From assembly GCF_003970865.1 (NCBI RefSeq), contig NZ_RXLZ01000017.1:1-64000 (forward strand): a DNA stretch of 64,000 bases, written 5' to 3'. Every line of letters starts with the position of its first letter. Position 1 is the stretch's first letter. A program made the translations under genes and the position numbers. The notes below the pieces were generated by a model, which saw nothing but the letters and a program-made list of their open reading frames with translations, ran no database searches and had not been told where the DNA came from. Shown here piece after piece: positions 8,551 through 16,930 of this stretch. Source of the stretch: Stenotrophomonas maltophilia. GTDB taxonomy: Bacteria > Pseudomonadota > Gammaproteobacteria > Xanthomonadales > Xanthomonadaceae.

Positions 8551-9525
8551 TCAGTCGCCCAGGTCGGCCAGCACCTTGCGCGAGGGCGCGAAGAAGGTCA
8601 CGCCGGTGGTGGCGGTGGAGAAATCAAGGATGCGGTCATGCAGCGGTGCGGGATTGCCGATGAACATGCGCTCGAGCATCGTCTCGATCACCCACAGGCG
8701 GCGCGTGTAGCCGATGAAGTAGGTGCCGTACTCGCCGCGGCCCGGGTTGGCGAACGGCATGTTGTCGCGCAGGATCTCGTGCTCGCCGTCGGCATCCTCG
8801 ATGGTGCACAGCGTCTTGTGCGACTTCTGCGCATCGGCCGGCGCATCGTCCAGCTCAATGTTGTCGTGCTTGGTGCGGCCGATGATCGCTTCCTGCGCTT
8901 CGGTCTTCTGTGCGCGCCAGGCATCAAGATTGTGCAGGTACTTCTGCACCACCACGTAGCTGCCGCCGGCATGCTCCGGGTCTTCCTCGCCCACGATGGT
9001 GGCTTCCGGCAGCGCCAGCCCTTCCGGGTTGGCGGTGCCATCGACGAAATCGAGCAGGTCGCGGCCATCGAAATAGCGGAAGCCGGCCACGTCATCGACC
9101 GTCTCCACCGCATCGCCAAAGGCCATCAGCAGGTTGCGCTCGAACGCCACGATCAGATCCATCGTGCGTGCACGGATGTGGTACAGCAGGTCACCGGGTG
9201 TGGACACGGCCGTGTGGGTCGCACCCTTGATCTCGCGGAACGGCTTCAGCTCGCGCGGCGGCGTGGTGCCCACCAGCGGCTGCCACACGCGGTGGCCGAT
9301 GGCCACGTTGCAGGTGAAGGTGCGCTCGATCTCGCGGATGGCAGTGTTCTTGATCAGGTCATCGGTGCTGGCCAGTACCTCGCGCGCCTTCGCGATCGAC
9401 GCCTCATCGTCCTTCACCTTCAGCACCAGGAACGCCGCCGAATGGGTCAGTGGCGCGGTGATCTGCTGCGGCTCGTTGTCGAGCGTGTGGTTGAGGGCGG
9501 TGATCGGTGCGGGCTGGGAGTTCAC
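8551..9525 (-). CDS. Dye-decolorizing (DyP-type) heme peroxidase
   Basis: The protein has 324 residues. The family signature is present: F-V-D-G-T-A-N-P (the G-x-x-D-G loop carrying the catalytic Asp) and a following G-G-S-Y-V-V-V-Q-K-Y segment. Near the C terminus G-E-Y-G-T-Y-F-I-G-Y-T-R-R-L-W is typical of the YfeX-like cytosolic subgroup. No Tat or Sec signal is seen. It probably oxidises porphyrins or phenolics with hydrogen peroxide, or acts in peroxide defence. It appears monocistronic and minus-strand, 123 bases upstream of a VOC protein's stop codon. Confidence 0.9.
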   Translation of the reverse strand: MNSQPAPITALNHTLDNEPQQITAPLTHSAAFLVLKVKDDEASIAKAREVLASTDDLIKNTAIREIERTFTCNVAIGHRVWQPLVGTTPPRELKPFREIKGATHTAVSTPGDLLYHIRARTMDLIVAFERNLLMAFGDAVETVDDVAGFRYFDGRDLLDFVDGTANPEGLALPEATIVGEEDPEHAGGSYVVVQKYLHNLDAWRAQKTEAQEAIIGRTKHDNIELDDAPADAQKSHKTLCTIEDADGEHEILRDNMPFANPGRGEYGTYFIGYTRRLWVIETMLERMFIGNPAPLHDRILDFSTATTGVTFFAPSRKVLADLGD

Positions 9526-9648
9526 GGCGGTTCCTGCTGGCTTGAGGCGGGCGCATCGCGTGTGGCGATGTGCGGGCGATCATAGCGGAACCGCCTGACC
9601 AGGGACGGAGCGGTTCTCGTTCCGTCCACCGGCGGTGGTACGAAGACC

Positions 9649-10017
9649 TCAATCCACATCACTCCAGACCGCCAGCTCATAGCCATCCAGATCGCGGAAG
9701 TGGAAGCGGCGGCCACCGGGGAAGGCGAACACCGCCTGTACGACTTCGCCACCGGCAGCGATTACACGCTGCTGTGCATCGGCCAGGTCCGCGCAGTAGA
9801 GGATCACCAGCGGCCCCCCATGGGCACGCACCGGCGCGTCGGCCACGAAGCCACCTTTCAGACGGCCGTCGTCGAACTCGGTGTAGGCCGTGCCGTAGTC
9901 CGTGAAATGCCAGCCGAACACCTCGCCGTAGAAGCGCTTGCTACGGGCAATGCCGGCGACGTTGAATTCGATGTTGTCGATGCGGCGTTCGGCATCGTGA
10001 GTAGCGGCATGGCTCAT
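9649..10017 (-). CDS. VOC-family (glyoxalase/bleomycin-resistance fold) protein
   Basis: A 122-residue single-domain protein with the paired beta-alpha-beta-beta-beta layout of the vicinal oxygen chelate fold. I-E-F-N-V-A-G-I-A-R-S-K-R-F-Y at the N terminus and F-H-F-R-D-L-D-G-Y-E-L-A-V-W at the C terminus carry typical metal-end residues. Substrate is unknown. It lies 67 bases downstream of the AraC-type regulator gene on the same strand and may be co-transcribed with it. Confidence 0.8.
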   Translation of the reverse strand: MSHAATHDAERRIDNIEFNVAGIARSKRFYGEVFGWHFTDYGTAYTEFDDGRLKGGFVADAPVRAHGGPLVILYCADLADAQQRVIAAGGEVVQAVFAFPGGRRFHFRDLDGYELAVWSDVD

Positions 10018-10084
10018 GGCGTGGCTCCTGGGTGGGAGCCCAGCTTCAGTCAGCGCGGCACCGCGGTCTTGAACGAAACGGCCA

Positions 10085-10852
10085 TCATTGGCCCCATTCC
10101 AGGCGCAGTTCGCGTGCGGTCATGCTGGCAAGCTCACGCGCCTCGCGGCTGAGATGGGCCTGGTCGGCATAGCCGGCCTCGGCGGCCAGCATCGCCAACG
10201 AGTGCTGCGGCAGCGCGCGGCTGTGGCGAAGAAAACGTTGCAGGCGCAGGATCCGCTCCAGCGTCTTGGCCCCGTAGCCGAACTGCGACTGGCTGAAACG
10301 CCGCAGGCTGCGCGGGCTCAGGTTCAGGTGCACCGCCAGCGTATCCAGCGTGGCGTCACCAGCGGCGAGCGCCCGGAACAGGACATGTGCGCGCTGCGCC
10401 GGGGTATCGAGCGCGGACGCACCCATATGCTGCTGCAGGCAGTGCGCCATCCGCTGCAGGCGCTGTGCAGGCGCGGTGTCGCCGATGGAGGCCGCAGCCT
10501 TCTTCGCCCATGCGCCCTTCAGATCAGCCAGTGGCACGGCCTGGCCGATGATCCCGGCCAAGGGCAGGCCCAGCGCGGCCAATGCCTGGCCGGGACGGAA
10601 GCGTGCGCCCAGCACCTGCGCACCGGGTGCCAGCGCCGGGTGCGCGGCCACGCGGTCCGGGCCGACCACGAACAACGCACCGTCGCGCCAGAGGATATCC
10701 ACGCAACCATCGGGCAATACGGTGATGTGCCCATCGGCATCGGCAGGAAGCTGGCTTTGCCACAACTGGCCAAAGTGGCCACGCAGCGGCGCAGGCGCCA
10801 GATGCTCCTGGTAGGCCGTGCCAGTACCTGCGAGGGAGTAAGGGTCGCCCAT
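10085..10852 (-). CDS. AraC-family transcriptional regulator
   Basis: From the ATG at about 10852 the protein has some 255 residues. An N-terminal sensor half of the DUF6597 type contains L-P-D-G-C-V-D-I-L-W and R-F-R-P-G-Q-A. A C-terminal double helix-turn-helix begins near L-A-V-H-L-N-L-S-P-R-S-L-R-R, and the second helix pair ends with A-A-E-A-G-Y-A-D-Q-A-H-L-S-R. A longer in-frame start exists, but it would run back through the hairpin terminator of the ax21 gene, so I reject it. Effector molecule and target are unknown; the VOC gene downstream is a plausible target. Confidence 0.82.
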   Translation of the reverse strand: MGDPYSLAGTGTAYQEHLAPAPLRGHFGQLWQSQLPADADGHITVLPDGCVDILWRDGALFVVGPDRVAAHPALAPGAQVLGARFRPGQALAALGLPLAGIIGQAVPLADLKGAWAKKAAASIGDTAPAQRLQRMAHCLQQHMGASALDTPAQRAHVLFRALAAGDATLDTLAVHLNLSPRSLRRFSQSQFGYGAKTLERILRLQRFLRHSRALPQHSLAMLAAEAGYADQAHLSREARELASMTARELRLEWGQ

Positions 10853-10877
10853 GCCGCATTGTGGCGCCACAGGGCCC

Positions 10878-10910
10878 ATAAAAGTGAAGCCCGGCGCGAG
10901 GCCGGGCTTC
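10878..10910 (-). terminator. Rho-independent terminator of the Ax21-family gene
   Basis: A perfect 10-bp stem (GAAGCCCGGC/GCCGGGCTTC) with a 5-base loop is followed on the minus strand by ACTTTT. Confidence 0.82.
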
Positions 10911-10977
10911 GGTTGGCGTGTGGGAGAGAGAGAGAGAGTCACACGCCAGCACAACACGCACTAACGACAGGCGTTTG

Positions 10978-11553
10978 TTACCAGGTGAAGCGCGGGCCCA
11001 CGAACCACTCGCGGTCGCCGGCCTTGGCCAGCTTCACTTCGCCGCTCAGGCCCCAGTTCTGGTTGAACTTGGCGGTGGCGCCGACACGGCCGTAGAACTC
11101 GCCGTCCGGGTTGTAACCGTGCTTCTTGCTGAAATCTTCGTAGCCGGCCATCACGTAGCCTTCCACGTACGGGTTGAATGCGGTGCGCACGCCCACTTCG
11201 GTGGAGTAGCCGTTGAAGTCCAGGCCGCGCTTCTCGTCGTACTTCTGGTACGCAACACGGGCCACCAGGTCGGTGTTCGGTGCGATGCCGTAGTTGTAGC
11301 CGACACCCAGGCGCCACTGGTCGACGTCATTCTTGAACTTGTCGGTTTCCTGGGAGCTGTAGTCGCCAAAGACGTGGAAGTTCGGGTGCACCGCAACGGA
11401 ACCCTTCACCTTCCAGCCGTCGGCGTCGCCGCCCTTGGCATCGGTGTTCACGTAGCCGCCTTCAACGTAGTTGTACGACAGGCCATCGGTTGCCGATGCA
11501 GCGAACGGCAGAGCAGCCAGAAGACCCAGGGCAAGCAGCGAATTCTTGTTCAT
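10978..11553 (-). CDS. Ax21-family outer-membrane beta-barrel protein
   Basis: A 191-residue protein with a signal peptide (residues 1-21, A-A-S-A before T-D-G) and alternating amphipathic strands ending in the aromatic F-T-W typical of outer-membrane barrels. The opening L-L-A-L-G-L-L-A-A-L-P-F-A-A-S-A and Y-N-Y-V-E-G-G-Y match the Ax21 family of Xanthomonas and Stenotrophomonas. These proteins are abundant in the outer membrane and vesicles; early claims of a quorum signal from Ax21 were withdrawn. A strong hairpin sits in its 5' leader (11585-11623). Confidence 0.8.
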   Translation of the reverse strand: MNKNSLLALGLLAALPFAASATDGLSYNYVEGGYVNTDAKGGDADGWKVKGSVAVHPNFHVFGDYSSQETDKFKNDVDQWRLGVGYNYGIAPNTDLVARVAYQKYDEKRGLDFNGYSTEVGVRTAFNPYVEGYVMAGYEDFSKKHGYNPDGEFYGRVGATAKFNQNWGLSGEVKLAKAGDREWFVGPRFTW

Positions 11554-11584
11554 CGGGACACACCTTTAATTATTTTGGTTTCGC

Positions 11585-11623
11585 CGACCGCCTCCCGGGA
11601 GGGGGAGAGAGAGGAGGCGGTCG
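11585..11623 (-). promoter_or_regulatory. Stable hairpin in the ax21 leader
   Basis: An 11-bp inverted repeat (CGACCGCCTCC/GGAGGCGGTCG) lies 32 bases before the ax21 start, just downstream of a GATAAT-like -10 box (11634-11639). It could stabilise the transcript or affect translation. No factor is suggested by the sequence. Confidence 0.5.
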
Positions 11624-11759
11624 ACAGGTGTGAATTATCCGTTAGGGGGTCTAATCAACCCTGAATATTGAACTGACTGGTGTATAAATAAGGCTCGCGT
11701 TCAGGGAACTCCGCATGGCATTGCTGTCGGCTTCTTACGTGCACCACGCTCGATGCCTG

Positions 11760-12710
11760 ATGCGGGCACTGATCCTGATCGCCTCGCCAGTCGCGCTGCT
11801 GCAGGCACAGGCGGCTGAGCGCATCGTTTCTGCCGGGCACATCGTCGTACAGACAGACGATGTCACGCGCTTCTTCAAGGTGCTGGACGCCAACCAAGGG
11901 CGCCCAAGCGCCGATGATCTGCAGCACGGCTATCTGGATGCGGGTACGGATGCCCTGCGCAGCTTCACCGACAGCCGTATCGGCTCGATGGAGCGGCTGG
12001 CCAGGGCCATCCAGGACAAGCCGGCATTGTTTGCGAAAGTGAGAACCTGCGCGACCGCATTGCCATCGATCCGCACGCGCGTCGCCGCTGCCGTCGATCA
12101 GCTGGGCGCCCTGTTGCCGTCTGCGCGCTTTCCTCCGGTCACCGTGCTGGTGGGCCGCGGCAACAGTGGTGGCGTGACCACCGAAGCAGGTGTGGTCATC
12201 GGACTGGAAGCGTTGTGCAATGCCGACTGGATGCAGGCCGATGTAAGCGACCGCTTCGTGCACCTGATCGCCCATGAGTACGTGCACGTGCAACAGCCCG
12301 GTGCACGCGTTGATGCCGAGCAGCCCACCCTGCTCTATCAGACGCTGCTGGAAGGCGGTGCCGAATACGTGGCCGAACGGATCTCCGGGCAACCGGCCAA
12401 CGCACATCTGCAGCGTTGGACGCAGGGTCGCGAGTGTGCGCTGGAGCGCGCGTTCCTGCAGGACAGCATGGGTACCGATCTTTCGAGGTGGCTGTACAAC
12501 GGCCCCGGCGACGACGCGCGCCGCGGAGATCTCGGCTACTGGATCGGCTACCGCATCGCCCATGCCTATGTTGCGCGCGCGCCCGACACGCACAACGCCA
12601 TCGCCGAACTGCTGGATGTCCAGCCTGGAAACGCTGCAGCGCTGCTGAAAGCAAGTGGATGGCAACCTGCGTGCGGAGCAGGCGAAAGCACGCAGACGCG
12701 CATGCCGTGA
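11760..12710 (+). CDS. Putative exported zinc metalloprotease (DUF2268-like, HExxH)
   Basis: From ATG 11760 the protein has 316 residues, opening with a signal peptide (M-R-A-L-I-L-I-A-S to Q-A-A). A zinc-binding H-E-Y-V-H motif is at 172-176, and L-L-E-G-G-A-E-Y-V-A-E about 25 residues later can supply the third ligand, as in gluzincin-type and DUF2268 proteases. An upstream ATG at 11715 would bury the signal peptide and is less likely. It is probably periplasmic or secreted; substrate is unknown. It is divergent from ax21. Confidence 0.7.
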   Translation: MRALILIASPVALLQAQAAERIVSAGHIVVQTDDVTRFFKVLDANQGRPSADDLQHGYLDAGTDALRSFTDSRIGSMERLARAIQDKPALFAKVRTCATALPSIRTRVAAAVDQLGALLPSARFPPVTVLVGRGNSGGVTTEAGVVIGLEALCNADWMQADVSDRFVHLIAHEYVHVQQPGARVDAEQPTLLYQTLLEGGAEYVAERISGQPANAHLQRWTQGRECALERAFLQDSMGTDLSRWLYNGPGDDARRGDLGYWIGYRIAHAYVARAPDTHNAIAELLDVQPGNAAALLKASGWQPACGAGESTQTRMP

Positions 12711-12922
12711 TGCCGGCTTCATGCAGGTGAATGGGTGATGTTTAACAGGCACAAGGCGATACGCCGATGCAGATCAGCTCGCTTGATCCCGCTTGTTAAG
12801 GTTTGTTGATTTGCAGGCCTTCACAGCCCATCCACGTACTCAAATTCCAGCTGAAAGCGCTTGGTAGCGCCGGGAACAAACGCCGCTATATTCCAGCTTC
12901 CCCAGACGAAGGAGGGAGTGGA

Positions 12923-13195
12923 ATGAAACTGACCTCGCAACACATGAAGATGGCCCGTGCACTCAGCGTGGCGCTCATCGCCACCGTGAGCCTTGGCGCT
13001 TGCGCCTCTTACAAGAACGAATTTGCAACGATCAACTCGCGTCTCGACCAGCTCGATGTAAAGGTGCAGGGCGCCGCCCAGAGTGCCGAGTCCGCCAACC
13101 AGTCGGCGCAGCAGGCCAACCAGCGTCTGGACCAGATCGAAGGCCGCGTGCAGCAGCTTGAAAGGGCCCCTGCCGGCCGCAAGCCGCGCGGTTAA
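12923..13195 (+). CDS. Lpp/OprI-like outer-membrane lipoprotein
   Basis: A 90-residue protein started at 12923, behind GGAGG. The lipobox S-L-G-A-C places the lipidated Cys at residue 27. The rest is a heptad-patterned coiled coil (N-S-R-L-D-Q-L-D to Q-R-L-D-Q-I-E-G-R-V-Q-Q-L-E) with an alanine-zipper stretch, like Braun's lipoprotein and OprI. The C terminus ends in K-P-R-G rather than the usual terminal Lys, so covalent attachment to peptidoglycan is doubtful. A TATATT box at 12887-12892 is a possible -10. An L,D-transpeptidase gene follows. Confidence 0.8.
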   Translation: MKLTSQHMKMARALSVALIATVSLGACASYKNEFATINSRLDQLDVKVQGAAQSAESANQSAQQANQRLDQIEGRVQQLERAPAGRKPRG

Positions 13196-13300
13196 TCGCT
13201 CCCTCACCGTTTGAATTGATCCACCTCTGTATCGGGAACCAGTGGCCTTCGCCGGCCACTGGCATCCTTCCACCAAGATTGCATTGCAAGGAGTCGTCCC

Positions 13301-14038
13301 ATTCGTACCTCCTCCTCCCCTGCACGCCGCACCCTCCATGCCGCACTGGCCATGGCACTGGTCGTTGCGTGCAGCGGCGTAGCCAATGCCAGGGACAAGG
13401 ACGCACCTGCACCTCCGGTGGCCGCAGTCGATGAACTTCCCACCGACCAGAGCGTCTCCGAGACGGTGATCGAACTGGCCGGCTGGGTGGTCGCCAGCAA
13501 GGACAACCAGGGTTATCCGTTCGCGATCATGGACAAGGCGGCTGCGCAGGTACTGGTCTTCGGTGGAGACGGCAAGCTGCGTGGCGCGGCACCGGCGCTG
13601 TTCGGTTCGGCCGTCGGCGATCACTCGGCCCCCGGCGTTGCCAAGCTCGCGCTGAGTGCGATTCCAGGCCATGACCGCACCACCCCGGCGGGCCGTTTCA
13701 TTGGTGGCTACGGCCCCTCCGACGATGCCGGTCGCGTGCTGTGGGTGGACTACGATTCCGCCGTCTCGATGCACCCGCTTCCGCCAGGCACCCCGAAAGA
13801 GAAGCGCGCCGAACGGCTGGCATCACCTTCGCCGGACGACAACCGCGTTACGCACGGCTGCATCAACGTCACGCCCGCGTTCTACGAGCAGATCGTGCAG
13901 TCCACGTTCGAGAAGGGTGGTGTGTTCTACATCCTGCCGGACAAGGATTCGATCGCGAAGACGTTCCCGGAGTTCGCGCAGAGCCGCGGGGATGCAAAGG
14001 ACGAAGACGAGAAAGGCGCGCGGCGCGCGAGCAAGTAG
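13301..14038 (+). CDS. L,D-transpeptidase (YkuD) with a probable ATT start
   Basis: The catalytic motif is H185-G-C187-I-N in a YkuD domain (residues about 45-225), preceded by the matching S-M-H-P-L-P-P loop. The first ATG in frame (13352) falls inside the hydrophobic core of a signal peptide. Reading back in frame gives I-R-T-S-S-S-P-A-R-R-T-L-H-A-A-L-A-M-A, a complete signal peptide that begins at ATT 13301, with AAGGAG 7 bases before it. I therefore place the start there. V-V-A-C could also act as a lipobox (Cys at 26). The enzyme would form 3-3 peptidoglycan cross-links or attach proteins to the wall. Length is 245 residues. Confidence 0.8.
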   Translation: MRTSSSPARRTLHAALAMALVVACSGVANARDKDAPAPPVAAVDELPTDQSVSETVIELAGWVVASKDNQGYPFAIMDKAAAQVLVFGGDGKLRGAAPALFGSAVGDHSAPGVAKLALSAIPGHDRTTPAGRFIGGYGPSDDAGRVLWVDYDSAVSMHPLPPGTPKEKRAERLASPSPDDNRVTHGCINVTPAFYEQIVQSTFEKGGVFYILPDKDSIAKTFPEFAQSRGDAKDEDEKGARRASK

Positions 14039-14243
14039 CGGACGCTTTGCCTGCGGCCGTGGCTGGTTGTGGTCGGGGTGCGACCAGGCCTGTTGACGAC
14101 GCGAGCCTGCGCTGCAGGCAGAGGTTCCCGGGCACGCTCCTGGCAGGCCCTACCTGGACCCCACTCATCGCGGACGTCCCGCCGTCGTCGTGGCGCTGCC
14201 CATATGGACCGGATATGGCATCGCGCTCCCACGACGTCAAAGA
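14039..14243. other. Intergenic stretch without a recognised gene
   Basis: Together with the operator array that follows, this leaves 432 bases between the transpeptidase and hipB. In the first 205 bases I see no convincing coding frame, RNA or terminator. Confidence 0.5.
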
Positions 14244-14411
14244 ATCCTTGAATTCATGAGGATTTTTTGCAGGCTGGACGCCTTTGCAAATAAATCCTTC
14301 TTCTAATGAGGATTTTCTTGCATCCAGCTCTTTTGCAAAGAAATCCTCAAGGACGAAAGGATTTTAAGTAATCTCGGGTTCTGCGCGAAAAATCCTCACT
14401 GTAGTGAGGAT
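14244..14411 (+). promoter_or_regulatory. Four-operator array controlling hipBA
   Basis: Four 20-bp sites of the form ATCCT-N10-AGGAT lie at 14244-14263, 14294-14313, 14343-14362 and 14392-14411. Their starts are 50, 49 and 49 bases apart, close to five helical turns. The first three spacers share TTTGCA/TTGCA motifs, so the sites look like tandem duplications. HipB of E. coli binds TATCC-N8-GGATA palindromes, so these are the expected autoregulatory operators. The last one overlaps a TATATGGTATAG that may be the -10 region. Confidence 0.87.
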
Positions 14412-14470
14412 TATATGGTATAGACGATGGGTCGAATCCAGAGCGTCAGGCTCTGCTGGGGGAGTTCCCA

Positions 14471-14734
14471 TTGAAGATCAGGCTTGAGAAGGCTGAGGCC
14501 TTGGGACCACTGGTGAGAGCCGCCCGCAAGCATCAGGGGCTACGCCAGGATGCAACCGCCGAAGGCATCGGGGTCAGCGAGAATTTCCTGGCCAAGGTCG
14601 AACGCGGCGGTACCACGGTGCAATGGGGCAAGTTGTTCACCGTGCTTGATGAGCTGGGGCTGCATGTCGAAATCGACGTGCCGGACGAAGCGATGGCCCT
14701 GCTGGCCAAACATGTCAACGGGAAGGTGCCATGA
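14471..14734 (+). CDS. hipB: HipB-type antitoxin (XRE helix-turn-helix)
   Basis: The protein has 87 residues from TTG 14471, which follows GGGGGAG; the only nearby ATG is out of frame and soon stops. An XRE-type helix-turn-helix spans residues about 11-65 (A-A-R-K-H-Q-G-L-R-Q-D to N-F-L-A-K-V-E-R-G). It would neutralise HipA and, with it, bind the four operators upstream. Its stop overlaps the hipA start by 4 bases, as expected for a translationally coupled pair. Confidence 0.9.
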   Translation: MKIRLEKAEALGPLVRAARKHQGLRQDATAEGIGVSENFLAKVERGGTTVQWGKLFTVLDELGLHVEIDVPDEAMALLAKHVNGKVP

Positions 14735-16113
14735 GCGCCCCCCCTATCGACCTCAAGGACGTCATTACAACGACCGTCCTGTCTGGACTGCACTATCCGC
14801 TTCCACCACGCGAACTGCAGGTCAGCATCGACGAAGCGCCGGTGGGCCGCCTGACCGAAGCAGCAAACCTGTGGCACTTCACCTATGCGCCGGAGTGGCT
14901 CGGCAGCGCACATCGGTTTCCACTGGCGCCTGCGTTGCCACTGCAAGACACCGCCATCCTCGATGGCTCCAGCCAACGGCCCGTGCAGTGGTACTTCGAC
15001 AATCTGCTGCCGGAAGAGCAGCAACGCACGCTGATGGCAACCGATGCCAGGGTGGATGGCGCGGACGCGTTCGCATTGCTGGCCACCTATGGCGCGGAAT
15101 CGGCAGGCTCATTGACGCTGCTGCCTCCAGGCGAGCGCCTGCCACCCGGCGGCAGAAAACCACTGCCCGATGCGGAACTCTCCACTCGTATCCAAGGCCT
15201 GCCACGCACGTCGCTTGCGGCGGGTGCCGCCAAGCGCATGTCACTGGCAGGTGCCCAGCACAAGCTGGCAATCATCGACACAGGGGGAGAACTCTATCAA
15301 CCTCTGGGCGCCGAGCCCTCGACCCACATTCTCAAGCCTGACAGCACCAGCAGCAGTTACCCGCACAGCGTGGCCAACGAATGGTTCGTGATGCGCCTTG
15401 CACAGCGCATGGGGCTGCAGGTGCCGAAGATCGAGCGCCGCTACGTACCGGAGCCGGTCTTCATCATCGAGCGCTTTGATCGCGAAATCACCGCCGACGC
15501 CATCCACCGACGGCACGCGATCGACGCCTGCCAGCTGCTCAACCTCGACCGGCAGTTCAAGTACACGCTCGGCAGCATCGACACCCTGAAGGTCATCGTC
15601 GAGCAATGCAGAAGCAAGCTCAAGACGCGCGTCCGCCTGTTCGACTGGTTGATCTTCAATGTACTCACCGGCAACAACGATGCGCACCTGAAGAACCTGA
15701 GCTTCCTGGTCGGCAGCAGGGGCATCGAACTGGCCCCCCACTACGACCTGCTGTCCACCGCATGTTACGAGACCCGCGCGTATGCCGACGAGGGCGCACG
15801 TTGGCCAGAACGCTCGGAACTGTCGTGGCCCATTCTCGGCGTCGCGCGCTTCCACGACCTTCGTTTCGAGCATCTGGTTTCTGCCGGTGAAGCGCTGGGC
15901 CTGGGAAGGCCGGCTGCCACCCGGCAGCTGCGCCATCAGATCGACCGCATCACGAGCGAAGCCCAGGCGCTTTACGCGCTGGTGCTACAGGAAAACCAGC
16001 AATGGTCGACCCGTTTCGACATCGGCCCAACCCTGGAAGGCGAGGTGCATTTCCTGAGAACACTGGTCCACGTGATCATCGCTGACATGGTGAGGCAGCT
16101 TTCACCTGCATGA
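14731..16113 (+). CDS. hipA: HipA-type serine/threonine kinase toxin
   Basis: A full-length 460-residue HipA. The N-terminal Couple_hipA domain (about 25-130) is followed by the kinase domain, with M-S-L-A-G-A-Q-H-K-L as the ATP-loop segment, the catalytic N-N-D-A-H-L-K-N (D317) and the metal-binding H-Y-D-L-L (D339). HipA of E. coli phosphorylates glutamyl-tRNA synthetase, halting translation and causing persistence. The target here is not shown by sequence. All key residues are intact, so the module looks active. Confidence 0.92.
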   Translation: MSAPPIDLKDVITTTVLSGLHYPLPPRELQVSIDEAPVGRLTEAANLWHFTYAPEWLGSAHRFPLAPALPLQDTAILDGSSQRPVQWYFDNLLPEEQQRTLMATDARVDGADAFALLATYGAESAGSLTLLPPGERLPPGGRKPLPDAELSTRIQGLPRTSLAAGAAKRMSLAGAQHKLAIIDTGGELYQPLGAEPSTHILKPDSTSSSYPHSVANEWFVMRLAQRMGLQVPKIERRYVPEPVFIIERFDREITADAIHRRHAIDACQLLNLDRQFKYTLGSIDTLKVIVEQCRSKLKTRVRLFDWLIFNVLTGNNDAHLKNLSFLVGSRGIELAPHYDLLSTACYETRAYADEGARWPERSELSWPILGVARFHDLRFEHLVSAGEALGLGRPAATRQLRHQIDRITSEAQALYALVLQENQQWSTRFDIGPTLEGEVHFLRTLVHVIIADMVRQLSPA

Positions 16114-16149
16114 TGCGGCCGCCGGAACATCATCCGGCGTCACCACCGA

Positions 16150-16815
16150 TTACTCGCAGGACTCGCCTTCTTCCTTCAGCATCGCTTTGTCCACCGGCTG
16201 CTCGCGCTCGATCAGCGCGCGCTGCTCGTCGCTCGGCTCGCCCAGCCACCACACACGGCAGCGCGCGGTAAGACGGCCGACCATCTTCGACTGATCGGGC
16301 GAATACAGCATCGCCAACGTGGTGCCGGGGCAGTCGTGGGCCTGGCAGGCGGTATAGAACCACCACGGCTCGCCCTGCAGCACCACCAGCTCGCCAGGTC
16401 CGCTGGGCCCGCTCAACAGGCGTTCGCGCAGCGACGGAATCTCCTTGTCGGCGGATTCGGCCGCGGCCGTGTTCTTCATCAGGGCGTTGAACGCGGCCAG
16501 CACCTTCGGGTCCTTGCGGCCGCAGTCGTCCACGGTGTTGCCGCCCACCAGAGTGAAGAAATGCGTCGCCAGCGGGTTGTCCGCACAGGTGAGTTCGCCG
16601 CCGGCGCTCGGGTCTTCCGGTTCGCCTTCGTTGTCCCACACCGAGGGGTCCACACCGTCTTCGATGGACGGTTCTTTTTCGACCACCGTCGCTGTGGCGG
16701 CCGGTGCTTCGGCGGTCGGTGCCGGCCCGGCCGGCGCTGCGGCCGGTGCCGGTGCCTGTCCGCAGGCCGCCAGCAGTGCGACCATCATCGCCATCCCTGT
16801 GACTCGAATCTTCAT
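16150..16815 (-). CDS. Lipoprotein with an Ivy-like C-H-D-C motif (possible lysozyme inhibitor)
   Basis: A 221-residue protein from the ATG at 16815, with lipobox L-L-A-A-C and a low-complexity Ala/Pro linker. The folded part contains C157-Q-A-H160-D161-C162 within a strand-turn context (F-Y-T-A-C, then T-T-L-A-M-L-Y-S) close to the C-K-P-H-D-C motif by which Ivy proteins plug the lysozyme active site. Further cysteines are likely disulphide-bonded. A lipid-anchored lysozyme inhibitor would guard against host lysozyme or rival lysozyme-like effectors. The homology is argued from the motif only. It converges with hipA. Confidence 0.6.
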   Translation of the reverse strand: MKIRVTGMAMMVALLAACGQAPAPAAAPAGPAPTAEAPAATATVVEKEPSIEDGVDPSVWDNEGEPEDPSAGGELTCADNPLATHFFTLVGGNTVDDCGRKDPKVLAAFNALMKNTAAAESADKEIPSLRERLLSGPSGPGELVVLQGEPWWFYTACQAHDCPGTTLAMLYSPDQSKMVGRLTARCRVWWLGEPSDEQRALIEREQPVDKAMLKEEGESCE

Positions 16816-16930
16816 TCCGTGTCCTTGTCTGATCTGCAGTGCATGCGCCACGCGGACGCCTGCGTGATTCTAACCAGCGGCGCGCTAGGATGCGTCCGTC
16901 GCCTTCCCATCATCGCCAGGGCCTGGACGC

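Noticed and set aside
12803-12922. A longer form of the Lpp-like lipoprotein
   Set aside because: The extra residues precede the promoter-like box and the ribosome site, and the signal peptide begins at 12923.
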